In this document: one piece after another, positions 1 through 6,195 of the stretch
Layout: each line of letters begins with the position of its first letter
How positions within the stretch are numbered: the first letter of the stretch is position 1
NCBI GenBank assembly: GCA_900758315.1
Contig: CAAERF010000027.1
Coordinates: 1 to 6,760 of the forward strand
Direction: 5' to 3'
DNA length: 6,760 nucleotides
Source of the DNA: an uncultured Oscillospiraceae bacterium
GTDB taxonomy: Bacteria > Bacillota > Clostridia > Oscillospirales > Oscillospiraceae
The notes under the pieces: model-generated
Databases searched by the model: none
Seen by the model: only the letters and a program-made list of their open reading frames with translations
What the model was told of the DNA's origin: nothing
Position numbers and translations under genes: made by a program

Positions 1-224
1 GGTGTTGCCTTTTGGCTGCTCACATAGCTCTCCTATGGCGTTTTCTTCTGTTGTTTCCGTGAATCACCCTCTTGACTTAATACCATTGGACTTATGGAAT
101 GTTTGGCCTTCACTTTCTTAATAGGGGCGGGCTGACGAGCTTCTTAAACGAAATCAAAATTGGACAAAATTTGTTTGTTTTTGCAAAAATGATCTATTCT
201 GTCGGGAACGAGTGAATTGGCAGC
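1..224. other. Left-edge region without a secure gene
   Basis: No complete gene is visible downstream of the nuclease stop. On the minus strand a GTG at 23-21 follows a GGAG sequence at a plausible distance and could begin a gene leaving the window (first residues MSSQKAT), but only about seven codons are present. Just upstream in that direction an open stretch ends in a lysine-rich KQQKKTP peptide at a TAG overlapping the GGAG. This arrangement is typical of coupled genes, but no start with a ribosome binding site was found for it. The stretch around 150-185 is AT-rich and has two CAAAATT direct repeats (155-161 and 165-171), 10 bp apart. I see no convincing terminator for the nuclease gene. 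Confidence 0.3.
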
Positions 225-953
225 CTACAATGACAGACCCGTATCGTCCTCAAGGCCAGACTCTGTCTGGCCGTCCTGTGATTCGGTATCACTTTCGTTT
301 CCGCTCTCTCCCGCGTTATCCTGCGCTTGCAGCCCGACGTCCCCATTCAGGGCAAAGCTGTTTTTCCCATTTTCGCTGGGGGCATTGTATACTGTATCCG
401 TTTTCTCATCGTAATACTGGGCAGCTGGATTGTTATATTGGCTTGCCAGTTCAAAGGTCTCTTTGTCCCCCACCCCTTCCAGATCATCCAGGTCGTAGTT
501 GGTGATGCTGAAATGCTCGGTGTACAGATAGGCACCATCCTTATACACATCCCGGCTTACCATGATGGCTTCGGGATTGTTGGTAATGGAGCCTTGACTG
601 TATGCCAAAGAGCCGCGCAGCTGCACATCATACCCCTGCCGGATCAGGGATTCAGTTTCCCGTTCCCAGGCGCGGTAGTCCCGGCGATTCACCGTTTCAG
701 CCATAGGAACCAGATTGTATTTCTCGCCGGAACCACCCTGATTTACTGCCAGGAGATGTCCTGCATCATGCTGTTCCCTGTTTTTTCCCTCCTCGGTACG
801 CTGGGCATACTGGTCGCGTTTCCCCGCCTCGGTGCCAGGGACGGCGGACCAGCTCATAATGCGCCCATTGCCATCGGTATGGTAGCTGGCGTGGTTGAGG
901 CCATGATAGGAGGCATTTGCTTTTAGGGACGAATACGGGCTGTTTTGTGCCAT
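225..953 (-). CDS. DNA/RNA non-specific endonuclease with acidic GLSL tail
   Basis: This 242-aa protein belongs, by eye, to the DNA/RNA non-specific endonuclease group (beta-beta-alpha-metal fold, Endonuclea_NS_2-like), which hydrolyses nucleic acid using one metal ion. The diagnostic block is at residues 62-99. It contains HDAGH (63-66 match the DxGH catalytic motif, H66 the likely general base), GGSGEKYNLVP at 73-83 with N80 the likely metal ligand, and NRRDYRAWERE, where E97 fits the conserved glutamate. The N-terminal 45 residues (DGNGRI, then SWSAVPGT) match the strands that precede the core in such nucleases. No signal peptide, LXG domain or membrane segment is present. From about residue 205 the protein becomes a low-complexity acidic tail ending EDDTGLSL. 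ATG 953 is chosen because AAAGGTG (958-964) precedes it by 4 nt; upstream extension would overlap the 129-aa gene. It is the last gene of the minus-strand cluster, 46 nt after that gene. It could be a toxin, a defence effector or a mobile-element nuclease. Confidence 0.88.
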   Translation of the reverse strand: MAQNSPYSSLKANASYHGLNHASYHTDGNGRIMSWSAVPGTEAGKRDQYAQRTEEGKNREQHDAGHLLAVNQGGSGEKYNLVPMAETVNRRDYRAWERETESLIRQGYDVQLRGSLAYSQGSITNNPEAIMVSRDVYKDGAYLYTEHFSITNYDLDDLEGVGDKETFELASQYNNPAAQYYDEKTDTVYNAPSENGKNSFALNGDVGLQAQDNAGESGNESDTESQDGQTESGLEDDTGLSL

Positions 954-999
954 AATACACCTTTGTCTTTCTGTCCTAAGCCAACAGCCAAAATTGTTG

Positions 1000-1389
1000 T
1001 CAGGCAGCCATGTCATTTTCCGTTGTTTTGGCGGCAGGTTTGCAGCTTTCCGCTTCTGGAAGCCCGGCCATTGCCTGGTGTGGGGCAGAGAGTTTCTCAC
1101 GGATCAGCCAATCTGTTTGGGAAACCAGACGGTCCATCAAATGCGAGAGTGTGCGGTTCCGGTGTGCCTTGAAACGATACAGCTCGCCAATGGTCAGGCT
1201 GAACCCGCGTTCTGCCATATTGCGTCCATACTTGCGGAAATAGTGGAAGATGGTGCCATGAAAAGGTTTGTCAAACAGCCAATAGCGTTCTTTTGTTCCC
1301 TCAGGCTGATAAAAGAACTCATGCCAGCCGGGAATCGAAACACAAACAATGCGGTCTTTGTCCGTATGCGATCCCTTGATTCGTTTCAT
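1000..1389 (-). CDS. Conserved-looking 129-aa protein, function unknown
   Basis: I do not recognise this family. The 129-aa product is soluble and rich in aromatic and basic residues in its first 100 positions (for example GWHEFFYQPEG at 21-31 and KERYWLFDKPFHGTIFHYF at 33-51). A helical stretch around 66-100 includes HRNRTLSHLMDRL. It ends in a flexible Ala/Lys/Glu-rich tail. A compact aromatic domain directly upstream of a nuclease would suit an adaptor, chaperone or inhibitor of that nuclease, but this is inference from position only. It has no GLSL ending. A longer frame opens 33 codons upstream, but the strong AGGAGG site marks ATG 1389 as the start. The gap to the nuclease start is 46 nt, so the two are probably co-transcribed; 195 nt separate it from the CARF-like gene, leaving room for its own promoter. 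Confidence 0.75.
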   Translation of the reverse strand: MKRIKGSHTDKDRIVCVSIPGWHEFFYQPEGTKERYWLFDKPFHGTIFHYFRKYGRNMAERGFSLTIGELYRFKAHRNRTLSHLMDRLVSQTDWLIREKLSAPHQAMAGLPEAESCKPAAKTTENDMAA

Positions 1390-1397
1390 GGCAGCTT

Positions 1398-1403
1398 CCT
1401 CCT
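1398..1403 (-). promoter_or_regulatory. Shine-Dalgarno site deciding the 129-aa start
   Basis: Reading the minus strand, AGGAGG within AAGGAGGAAG sits 8 nt before ATG 1389. This near-perfect site selects that ATG over the in-frame ATG 33 codons upstream, which has no comparable site. Confidence 0.8.
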
Positions 1404-1446
1404 TCTGCGCATATGCGATATTGTTTTGTTGCCTTACACTTATGAT

Positions 1447-1458
1447 ATAGTCCACTAT
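1447..1458. repeat. 12-bp dyad in the gap before the 129-aa gene
   Basis: ATAGTCCACTAT is an inverted repeat with 5-bp arms around CC. It lies about 58 bp upstream of the 129-aa gene start, in AT-rich sequence where a promoter could sit. It could be an operator for the 129-aa/nuclease pair. It is short enough to be chance. Confidence 0.3.
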
Positions 1459-1531
1459 CCGCCACATGATAAAATACTTCTCAAACAAAATTTACACTAT
1501 TTTATGATTTTCAGTTGGATACAAGGGGACG

Positions 1532-1550
1532 CATTACAAACCATGTAATG
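1532..1550. repeat. Perfect 7-bp hairpin after the CARF-like gene
   Basis: CATTACA and TGTAATG form a perfect 7-bp inverted repeat around a 5-nt loop, about 35 nt past the stop of the CARF-like gene. No T-run follows in the minus-strand direction, so it is not a standard terminator. An operator or an RNA processing or stabilising hairpin between the CARF-like gene and the nuclease pair are both possible. Confidence 0.4.
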
Positions 1551-1584
1551 TCAGCGCCTGTCTGTTTACGGGATGTGGAAGATC

Positions 1585-2202
1585 TCAAATACCCGCCAGC
1601 ATGGAAGCAAGCATAGAATCTTTTTCCTCTACATCGGCCTCCGATTGGCACAGCGCATCTACCACACCATTCAAATAGAAAAGGCTAGTAACATCATATA
1701 AGGAAGTATCCTTGACCTGGTGTGTTTGGGCATCTCTGCGCTGTTCCTGATAAACCAGGTATTTGACTTCACATTCTTTGATCTTTTCCGCATAGTGCAA
1801 GGCTGTAAAAAGGAGAATCGGGTAAGTTTTTGTACCAAACGTGCTGTCTGCATATAAGCAGCATTTCGGCGGAACCACAACGGCCATCTGCTTGAACAGC
1901 TCCATCAATGTATCGCCTTTCTGATTTTCCGGCACAATGATTTCCTTGATTTGGCAGCGGAATCGCAGTGTTGCCAGATCCTGCCGCAGGCGTTTCATAT
2001 TTTCATCGCCGGAGTTGTTTGTCTGCCGAATTGCAATCAAGACTGCCTCATCCCCTGGTCGCATGGTTGCTTCCATCAACCGCGAAATGGGGAAAAACAG
2101 CGCATCATCTGTGCGCAGCCGAATATTGTCACATGTGATATGCTGGGTATTAATAACGAAATTGCTTGGCAGCGGTACTGCCGTAAAATAAATCCGTTTC
2201 AT
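1585..2202 (-). CDS. CARF-like Rossmann-fold protein, effector domain absent
   Basis: This 205-aa protein reads as a stand-alone CARF domain (CRISPR-associated Rossmann fold), the sensor that binds cyclic oligoadenylates made by type III CRISPR complexes. Alternating strands and helices run through it: KRIYFTAV (2-9), AVLIAI (53-58), QIKEIIVPE (84-92), CCLYADSTFGTK (114-125), EVKYLVYQE (145-153) and SLYDVTSLF (167-175). After the fourth strand comes D119-x-T121-x-G123-T-K125, the D-x-[TS]-x-G-T-[KR] signature of CARF proteins, followed by a hydrophobic helix. The strand with a final tyrosine and the later D-V-T-x-L-F recall TM1812/Csx-type proteins. No HEPN, PD-(D/E)xK, HTH or membrane segment follows the Rossmann core, so it cannot be a typical fused effector; it may be a regulator, a ring nuclease or a sensor acting in trans. 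ATG 2202 has AAGGAAA (2208-2214) upstream. Family placement is by eye; another Rossmann family is the main alternative. Confidence 0.65.
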   Translation of the reverse strand: MKRIYFTAVPLPSNFVINTQHITCDNIRLRTDDALFFPISRLMEATMRPGDEAVLIAIRQTNNSGDENMKRLRQDLATLRFRCQIKEIIVPENQKGDTLMELFKQMAVVVPPKCCLYADSTFGTKTYPILLFTALHYAEKIKECEVKYLVYQEQRRDAQTHQVKDTSLYDVTSLFYLNGVVDALCQSEADVEEKDSMLASMLAGI

Positions 2203-2266
2203 TTGACTTTCCTTATATTTCGTAATATTCCCTTTTGCATAAGAAACAGGCCGTATAATCTCATTT

Positions 2267-2635
2267 TTACAGGCTTAACCCATCGCTGTCATCCATGCTG
2301 TCATCCGCAGCATTGGCGGTGCCATCCTGTTCAGCCGGCTCCATCCCGGCACTTTCCTCGGCGGCGGCCATCGCTTCCTGTACATTGCTTCCCCCTTTCA
2401 GCGAATCGCTTCGCGTGTGGGTCATATCATCTCCGCGCTCGCGCCCGTCATCCTGTGACGAGGCCGCCGGCACCGTTGCGTTCTCTGTCCGATAGGCGGT
2501 TTGTGGAACGTCAACCTTCAAACCATCCAAAAACGTCTGGCGTTCCTCCTTCCATTCCGCTTTCACCTCCTCAGCCCGGTCTTGATTTGCTGCGGTTTCG
2601 TTATTTCGTCCGCGAAAAAGGTCTCGAAATCCCAT
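2267..2635 (-). CDS. Acidic 122-aa protein with GLSL tail, function unknown
   Basis: I do not recognise this protein. Its first 45 residues begin MGFRDLFRGR and then form a charged, probably helical stretch (EEVKAEWKEERQTFLDGLK). From about residue 45 it is low-complexity, Ala/Asp/Glu/Ser-rich and probably disordered, ending DDSDGLSL. That ending matches the last residues of the nuclease at the far end of the cluster (EDDTGLSL), although the four shared codons are all different. The shared ending suggests a common recognition tag. ATG 2635 follows AGGAG (2644-2648) at about 8 nt. It is the first gene of the minus-strand cluster, 64 nt before the CARF-like gene. It could be a carrier, chaperone or second substrate accompanying the nuclease, but that is inference. 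Confidence 0.7.
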   Translation of the reverse strand: MGFRDLFRGRNNETAANQDRAEEVKAEWKEERQTFLDGLKVDVPQTAYRTENATVPAASSQDDGRERGDDMTHTRSDSLKGGSNVQEAMAAAEESAGMEPAEQDGTANAADDSMDDSDGLSL

Positions 2636-2661
2636 TGGTTCTTCTCCTGTTCCGTATCAGT

Positions 2662-2687
2662 CCCGCCTCCGCGCATTTTGGGGCGGG
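2662..2687. repeat. GC-rich inverted repeat in the 5' leader of the minus cluster
   Basis: CCCGCC (2662-2667) and GGCGGG (2682-2687) can pair around a 14-nt loop. On the plus strand a T-rich stretch follows (2689-2700), giving a terminator-like look, but no plus-strand gene ends nearby. In the minus-strand transcript it would be a hairpin 14 nt upstream of the AGGAG site of the 122-aa gene, where it could affect translation or attenuate transcription. Confidence 0.35.
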
Positions 2688-2750
2688 CTTTGTTTGTGTT
2701 TACGCTTTCTAAATAGCGATAGGTTGCCGCCATATTTAAGAAAATCCTAG

Positions 2751-2915
2751 AGGGTGTATCTGAAAAATCCCCAGCACTGTCCAATTCTACTAAAAAGCAA
2801 GCGCTTACTGCGTTGCGGGGCCTTGCAATACACCAAGTATTGCTGCGGTTTCGCGCCTTGTATTCGCTGCTTTTTAGCGAATTTTTCGGCACTTTGGATT
2901 TATCAGATACACCCT
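2751..2915. mobile_element. MITE-like element, 165 bp, with 20-bp terminal inverted repeats
   Basis: The left end (2751-2770, beginning AGGGTGTATCTGA) and the reverse complement of the right end (2896-2915) agree at 19 of 20 positions. Nested inverted repeats lie inside: CTAAAAAGCA (2790-2799) with TGCTTTTTAG (2868-2877), and GCAATAC (2825-2831) with GTATTGC (2837-2843) around a 5-nt loop. The whole element could therefore fold into one long imperfect hairpin. It encodes no credible protein. This size, ends and palindromic interior fit a miniature inverted-repeat transposable element mobilised in trans. I found no clear target-site duplication (left flank CCTAG, right flank AAAAT), so the exact ends may be off by a base or two. 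It sits between the divergent operons and may separate or alter their promoters. Confidence 0.75.
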
Positions 2916-2997
2916 AAAATCGCACGCCAAATTTTCCGCACCGGGTTTCAAGCCCCCTCTGCGCGTCCGCCACGCAATATTTGCTTTATGGCAGGCA

Positions 2998-3023
2998 TGG
3001 CATTGGGGGATCCCCCACCGCCA
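2998..3023. repeat. 26-bp interrupted palindrome upstream of the ATPase operon
   Basis: A perfect 14-bp palindrome, TGGGGGATCCCCCA (3004-3017), is extended by a second symmetrical pair, TGGC (2998-3001) and GCCA (3020-3023), across 2-bp mismatched steps. It lies about 185 bp upstream of the ATPase start with no gene between. A dimeric regulator site is the simplest reading; an RNA hairpin is possible, but no T-run follows. Sequence from 3024 to 3193 is AT-rich and may hold the operon promoter, but only weak matches were seen (TTGCAG at 3057-3062 with TATGTG at 3080-3085, 17 bp apart). Confidence 0.5.
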
Positions 3024-3193
3024 GGCAGACGTGCTATTTCACGAAATTTTCATAATTTGCAGCAAAATCACTTTTATTCTATGTGCGCAGCAGAACTATG
3101 AAAGTAATGTACAAGATAACATCAGCCACTATATCGGTTAAACAGGGATACCAATATCAAACGTCCATCCGCTTTTATTGTCCGGCACGTTAT

Positions 3194-3200
3194 AAGGAGG
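3194..3200 (+). promoter_or_regulatory. Shine-Dalgarno site deciding the ATPase start
   Basis: AAGGAGG lies 8 nt before ATG 3209. An in-frame GTG at 3083 and two ATGs after it would add up to 42 residues, but none has a comparable site. The added residues are AT-rich and unlike the rest of the protein. Confidence 0.85.
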
Positions 3201-3208
3201 AATTCCAG

Positions 3209-4585
3209 ATGATCCAGTTCAAGCAACAGGTTCTTTTGGGGGAAGACCTGGCAGCCACCCGGCCGCCGGCTCCGCCGGCCAACGCCAAACTGCACTTTTG
3301 GGGCAAGGCTGGTGACACTTTCGGTATAACAGACCGGCAGCTGTCCACCCATACCATGCTGGTCGGCTCCAGCGGATGCGGCAAAACTTCCGTGATCTAT
3401 AGCGCGCTGGACCAGTTGCTCCCCAGCCTGGGCAAGCGCGACCTGATTGTAATTTTCGATGCCGGCGGCGAATACGCCAGGCGGTATTTCGATCCCAAAA
3501 ATCCCCGCCATATCCTGGCTGGATATGGCGGCGGCCAGGCTGCGCTGCAGCACAGCTGGAACCTGTTTGGCGAACTTATGGGGCCGGACGGGCATCCCGC
3601 CGGGAACTGGAAGGTCACTGCGGGGGAGATTGCCAAAGCCATCCTGTACGGGCACGAGAACCAGCAGCAGCCATTCTTTTCCCTTGCCGCGGAGGCACTG
3701 ATCAGGGACTCGCTCCAAGACTTGATGAACGAGGCCCTTGCCAGGCGCAGCGTCCGCAACCTTTACACTGGCCACTGGCTGCGCACCATGCGCAGCCGCA
3801 CGCTAAGCGGTTGGGTTGCCCTGACCGAGAAAGAGGGCTTTCGCTCTCACCGGATGTTTTTCGGCGACAGCCCCAGGCTGAACGCACAGGCACTGGGTGT
3901 TTTTGGCGAAATGAATGCCGCGCTGGACAATATGTTTGCTGTTTTTGACAATACCTCCAGCCGCGGCGAATTCAGTATGCGGGAGCTTCTGCAAGAGCGC
4001 AACGGGCAGGTCGTTTTTCTCGTGTACGATATTGCCATCGGCGAGAGCCAAAAGCCATTGCTCCGCCTTTGGTTCGACCTGGCGCTGAAATTTGCGCTGA
4101 GCGCCACCAGCCAAAGCAGCGGCTGCGTCTATCTGGTCTGTGATGAGCTTGCCCTTTTGCCCCGGCTGCAATATCTTTCCGATGCGCTAAATTTTGGCCG
4201 TGCCCGCGGCCTGCGGCTGATCTGCGGCCTGCAGTCGGTAAACCAGTTCCGTGACTCTTACGGCAGCCAGGCTGAATCTCTGCTGGCAGGCTTTGGCAGC
4301 TGCTTTGCATTCCGCTGCAACGACAATGCCACAAGACAGTACATAACAGAACGCTTTGGCCAGCAATATTCCACAATGGTGTTTCGGACCCCCGGTGGCA
4401 AACTGGACTTTCAGCAAAGGGAAGGGCATGTGGCCGAGGACTGGCTGATCCTCTCCCTGAACACAGGCGAAGCCCTAATCGACCTGCCGTCGGATGGCGG
4501 CCATCCCTTCCGGTTTTATTTCCGTGAATACCAACCCCCCCGTCAGCAGGCCCACGCGCATCCCCTTGCTGCAGAAAGGAGCTGA
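3209..4585 (+). CDS. VirD4/TraG-like coupling ATPase, no membrane anchor
   Basis: This 458-aa P-loop ATPase of the VirD4/TraG/HerA-FtsK type resembles the coupling proteins that pull DNA or protein substrates into conjugation and type IV secretion machines. Walker A is GSSGCGKT (53-60). It is followed by the strand VIFDAGGEY (81-89), which matches the V-x-D-x-x-G-E-[YF] block of the family. After an inserted helical region (about 150-260) comes Walker B, VYLVCDELALL (307-317, D312 and E313). LICGLQSVNQFRDSYG (337-352, Q342 as sensor) and FRCNDNATRQYITERFG (368-384) follow; both are hallmarks of coupling-protein C-terminal motor domains. Classical VirD4 proteins start with two membrane helices; this one starts at an NTP-binding core after a proline-rich linker. 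The small membrane protein two genes downstream could supply the anchor. It is first in an operon, with the next gene 6 nt beyond its stop. A HerA-like DNA-defence ATPase is the main alternative. Confidence 0.85.
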   Translation: MIQFKQQVLLGEDLAATRPPAPPANAKLHFWGKAGDTFGITDRQLSTHTMLVGSSGCGKTSVIYSALDQLLPSLGKRDLIVIFDAGGEYARRYFDPKNPRHILAGYGGGQAALQHSWNLFGELMGPDGHPAGNWKVTAGEIAKAILYGHENQQQPFFSLAAEALIRDSLQDLMNEALARRSVRNLYTGHWLRTMRSRTLSGWVALTEKEGFRSHRMFFGDSPRLNAQALGVFGEMNAALDNMFAVFDNTSSRGEFSMRELLQERNGQVVFLVYDIAIGESQKPLLRLWFDLALKFALSATSQSSGCVYLVCDELALLPRLQYLSDALNFGRARGLRLICGLQSVNQFRDSYGSQAESLLAGFGSCFAFRCNDNATRQYITERFGQQYSTMVFRTPGGKLDFQQREGHVAEDWLILSLNTGEALIDLPSDGGHPFRFYFREYQPPRQQAHAHPLAAERS

Positions 4586-4591
4586 CCCTCA

Positions 4592-5803
4592 ATGCCGCTT
4601 TCCTTCGGTTTGTTATACGATGCCCTGTTCGCCACGCCGGAAGCTTACCGGCAATTACATCCGGTATTGCCTCGGCGGGAGCTGTCCCAACTTTCCGCAC
4701 CCCGGCAGGATGGCCAGCAGAAAGAGGACGCCGGGCAGTTGGAAAACCGCCTTTTTATTTCCGGCGGCAGCCTGGCGCCCCGACTGCGGGTGCTGAACGG
4801 CGCCATTGGCCAGCAATTGGATGCCGGCCGCGCAGTGGTGGTGCTGCAGCCCGCCAACCGCACCGCCAGCCCCGTCAGCCCCCGATACCCTCAGACGGTT
4901 TTGAGCGCCGTTGACGGTTCCTATGACCCACTGGCCGGCGCCAGCGCTGCAGAGGCTTCCGACTTGCTGTACGACTGCGCCCTTGCCGGCAATTTTTCTG
5001 CGGCGGAGGTCGCCGACCTGACCCAGGCGCTTTGGGATGAGTTGGAAAGCCTTGCGCACAGCGATAGAGGGCTGCACATGGGCGGTTTTGCCGCAACGCC
5101 TTCCCGCCAGTGGAGCCAAAACGCGTTTGCCCAATGGAACCTTGCGCTTTCGGAAAGCCACTCCAGCGAATCGGTCCGCTCCAGGCTGGACCGGATACGG
5201 TGCAACATCAGCCGGCATTGCCGGTTCAGCGGCAGCGGCCGTTCCCTTGCCGGCACAGTACAGCCCGGCGCCGTCACCGTCCTGCGCCTGCCGCAGAATT
5301 CCAGCGCCTGGATGGCCCTTGCCCTCCACGAGCTGACCGATTTGCAAAACTTCGGCGATGTGGAGGTCCTTCCGGTGTTCCTGGGCATATACCTCAGCGA
5401 CCGTTTCCAGCACACGGTGGAAGGGCTGCCCGGCGGGCGCTGCTTCTGCTATCAGGACCTGCCGGCGCTGGGCTGGGTCTGGCCGGCCGCCATTGCCGCA
5501 AGCGCCACCGGCTGCCTGCTTCGGCATATCGGGACCAGCGCGCAGGCCATCAGCGGCTATTTTGGTAAGGCGCAGGTAGCCAAGGTTACGCGGACCACTT
5601 CCTCCGGCGTAAGCGACTGCGATTCCGGCGGATTGATGGGCATTTTTGGCTCCACTACCCTTTCCAGTTCCAGGGGCTGTACCGTTTCCTATGAATGGGA
5701 GCCCGCCATCCCCGAAAATGTTGTCCAGCGCCTGGACGAGGACGAGGGTATTTTTTTCTACCAAAACCAGAGCAAGACCTACCGCGTCAACATCCGCGGC
5801 TGA
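4592..5803 (+). CDS. Probable catalytically dead paralogue of the coupling ATPase
   Basis: This 403-aa protein has no motif I recognise on its own, but it can be laid along the upstream ATPase in order. LFISGGSLAPRLRV (54-67) sits where the ATPase has its Walker A, with the GKT positions read as A-P-R. AVVVLQPANR (81-90) replaces the VIFDAGGEY strand, with the aspartate now glutamine. YDPLAG (111-116) resembles the N-P-L step of the family. CFCYQDLPALG (284-294) sits at Walker B, with D-E read as Q-D. GTSAQAISGYFG (314-325) matches NATRQYITERFG of the ATPase, and both proteins end in a G-x-x-x-x-x strand before an F/Y-R-x-x-x-x terminus. All catalytic residues appear lost, so it would bind but not hydrolyse nucleotide, if it binds at all. 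A dead partner in a hetero-oligomer or a substrate adaptor are reasonable roles. ATG 4592 follows AAAGGAG (4575-4581). The homology was drawn by eye and needs a structural comparison. Confidence 0.72.
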   Translation: MPLSFGLLYDALFATPEAYRQLHPVLPRRELSQLSAPRQDGQQKEDAGQLENRLFISGGSLAPRLRVLNGAIGQQLDAGRAVVVLQPANRTASPVSPRYPQTVLSAVDGSYDPLAGASAAEASDLLYDCALAGNFSAAEVADLTQALWDELESLAHSDRGLHMGGFAATPSRQWSQNAFAQWNLALSESHSSESVRSRLDRIRCNISRHCRFSGSGRSLAGTVQPGAVTVLRLPQNSSAWMALALHELTDLQNFGDVEVLPVFLGIYLSDRFQHTVEGLPGGRCFCYQDLPALGWVWPAAIAASATGCLLRHIGTSAQAISGYFGKAQVAKVTRTTSSGVSDCDSGGLMGIFGSTTLSSSRGCTVSYEWEPAIPENVVQRLDEDEGIFFYQNQSKTYRVNIRG

Positions 5804-5827
5804 CAATAAAAAGGGAGGAATGATACG

Positions 5828-6184
5828 ATGATGCAGCGCTTTTTGATCCGCCTGTTGGCATTTTCCCTTCTTTCCATGGCTGGCTCGGTTTTCTTGCTGC
5901 TGCTTTTGGGCAGCCTGAGCTTTCCCCTTTGGCTGGGGGGGTCCCTGATCATCCTGAGCCTGATCTACAGCGGCCGCCTGCTTGCCGGCCGCCTGGGGCC
6001 TGCCTTCAGCACACTGCTCAAATTCGGCTTTGCTGCGCTGGTGTTCGGCAGCATTCCCGGCGTGATCGTGGTCCTTGTGCTGCTGGCCTGCCTGTGGGGC
6101 GTGCTGCCGCTGATCTGCCTAGCGGCCGGTGCGGTCCAGATCCTGATGGAACTGCTGGAGGCCATCCGCCTGGACCATCCGTGA
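5828..6184 (+). CDS. Small multi-pass membrane protein of the ATPase operon
   Basis: This 118-aa protein is largely hydrophobic. Likely membrane segments are about residues 8-30, 33-49, 62-86 and 88-108; the last two run together, so three or four passes are possible. Positive residues at the N-terminus (R4, R8) and in the loop near 50-55 (GRLLAGR) suggest a cytoplasmic N-terminus by the positive-inside rule. No enzymatic motif is visible. GGGAGG (5813-5818) places the start at ATG 5828 rather than the next-codon ATG at 5831. It lies 24 nt after the pseudo-ATPase gene and surely shares its transcript. Because the ATPase lacks the membrane helices usual for coupling proteins, this gene is a good candidate for a detached anchor. 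A holin-like or pore-forming role cannot be excluded from sequence alone. Confidence 0.75.
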   Translation: MMQRFLIRLLAFSLLSMAGSVFLLLLLGSLSFPLWLGGSLIILSLIYSGRLLAGRLGPAFSTLLKFGFAALVFGSIPGVIVVLVLLACLWGVLPLICLAAGAVQILMELLEAIRLDHP

Positions 6185-6195
6185 CGCCCTGCCAC

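Noticed and set aside
327..926. Plus-strand frame of 199 codons opposite the nuclease
   Set aside because: Antisense to a gene with clear catalytic motifs.
225..953. Reading the nuclease as a classical LXG or type VII secreted toxin
   Set aside because: No N-terminal LXG or WXG-like helical domain is present; the N-terminus enters the nuclease fold directly.
1523..1531. AAGGGGACG, identical to nine bases of the CRISPR repeat
   Set aside because: Only the short core matches, without the left stem arm or the AAAAC end; likely chance.
2563..2892. Minus-strand frame through the MITE-like element into the 122-aa gene
   Set aside because: More than half is the palindromic element and it overlaps the better supported 122-aa gene in another frame with no ribosome binding site.
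3057..3085. Possible promoter TTGCAG-17-TATGTG before the ATPase operon
   Set aside because: Only three of six bases match in each box, so it is mentioned but not called.
2754..3101. Plus-strand frame of 115 codons starting in the MITE-like element
   Set aside because: It begins inside the element, runs through non-coding palindromes and has no ribosome binding site or motif.
3152..3163. Exact 12-nt match (CAATATCAAACG) between spacer 2 (6527-6538) and the region upstream of the ATPase gene
   Set aside because: A match of this length is not rare across all spacer and window positions, the flanks differ, and the crRNA would have the same sense as the ATPase transcript, so it could not pair with that RNA.
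4655..5806. Long minus-strand open frame (383 codons) opposite the pseudo-ATPase gene
   Set aside because: It lies entirely antisense to a well-started gene with a ribosome binding site; GC-rich codon use commonly opens such frames, and the translation is Gly/Ala-rich without motifs.
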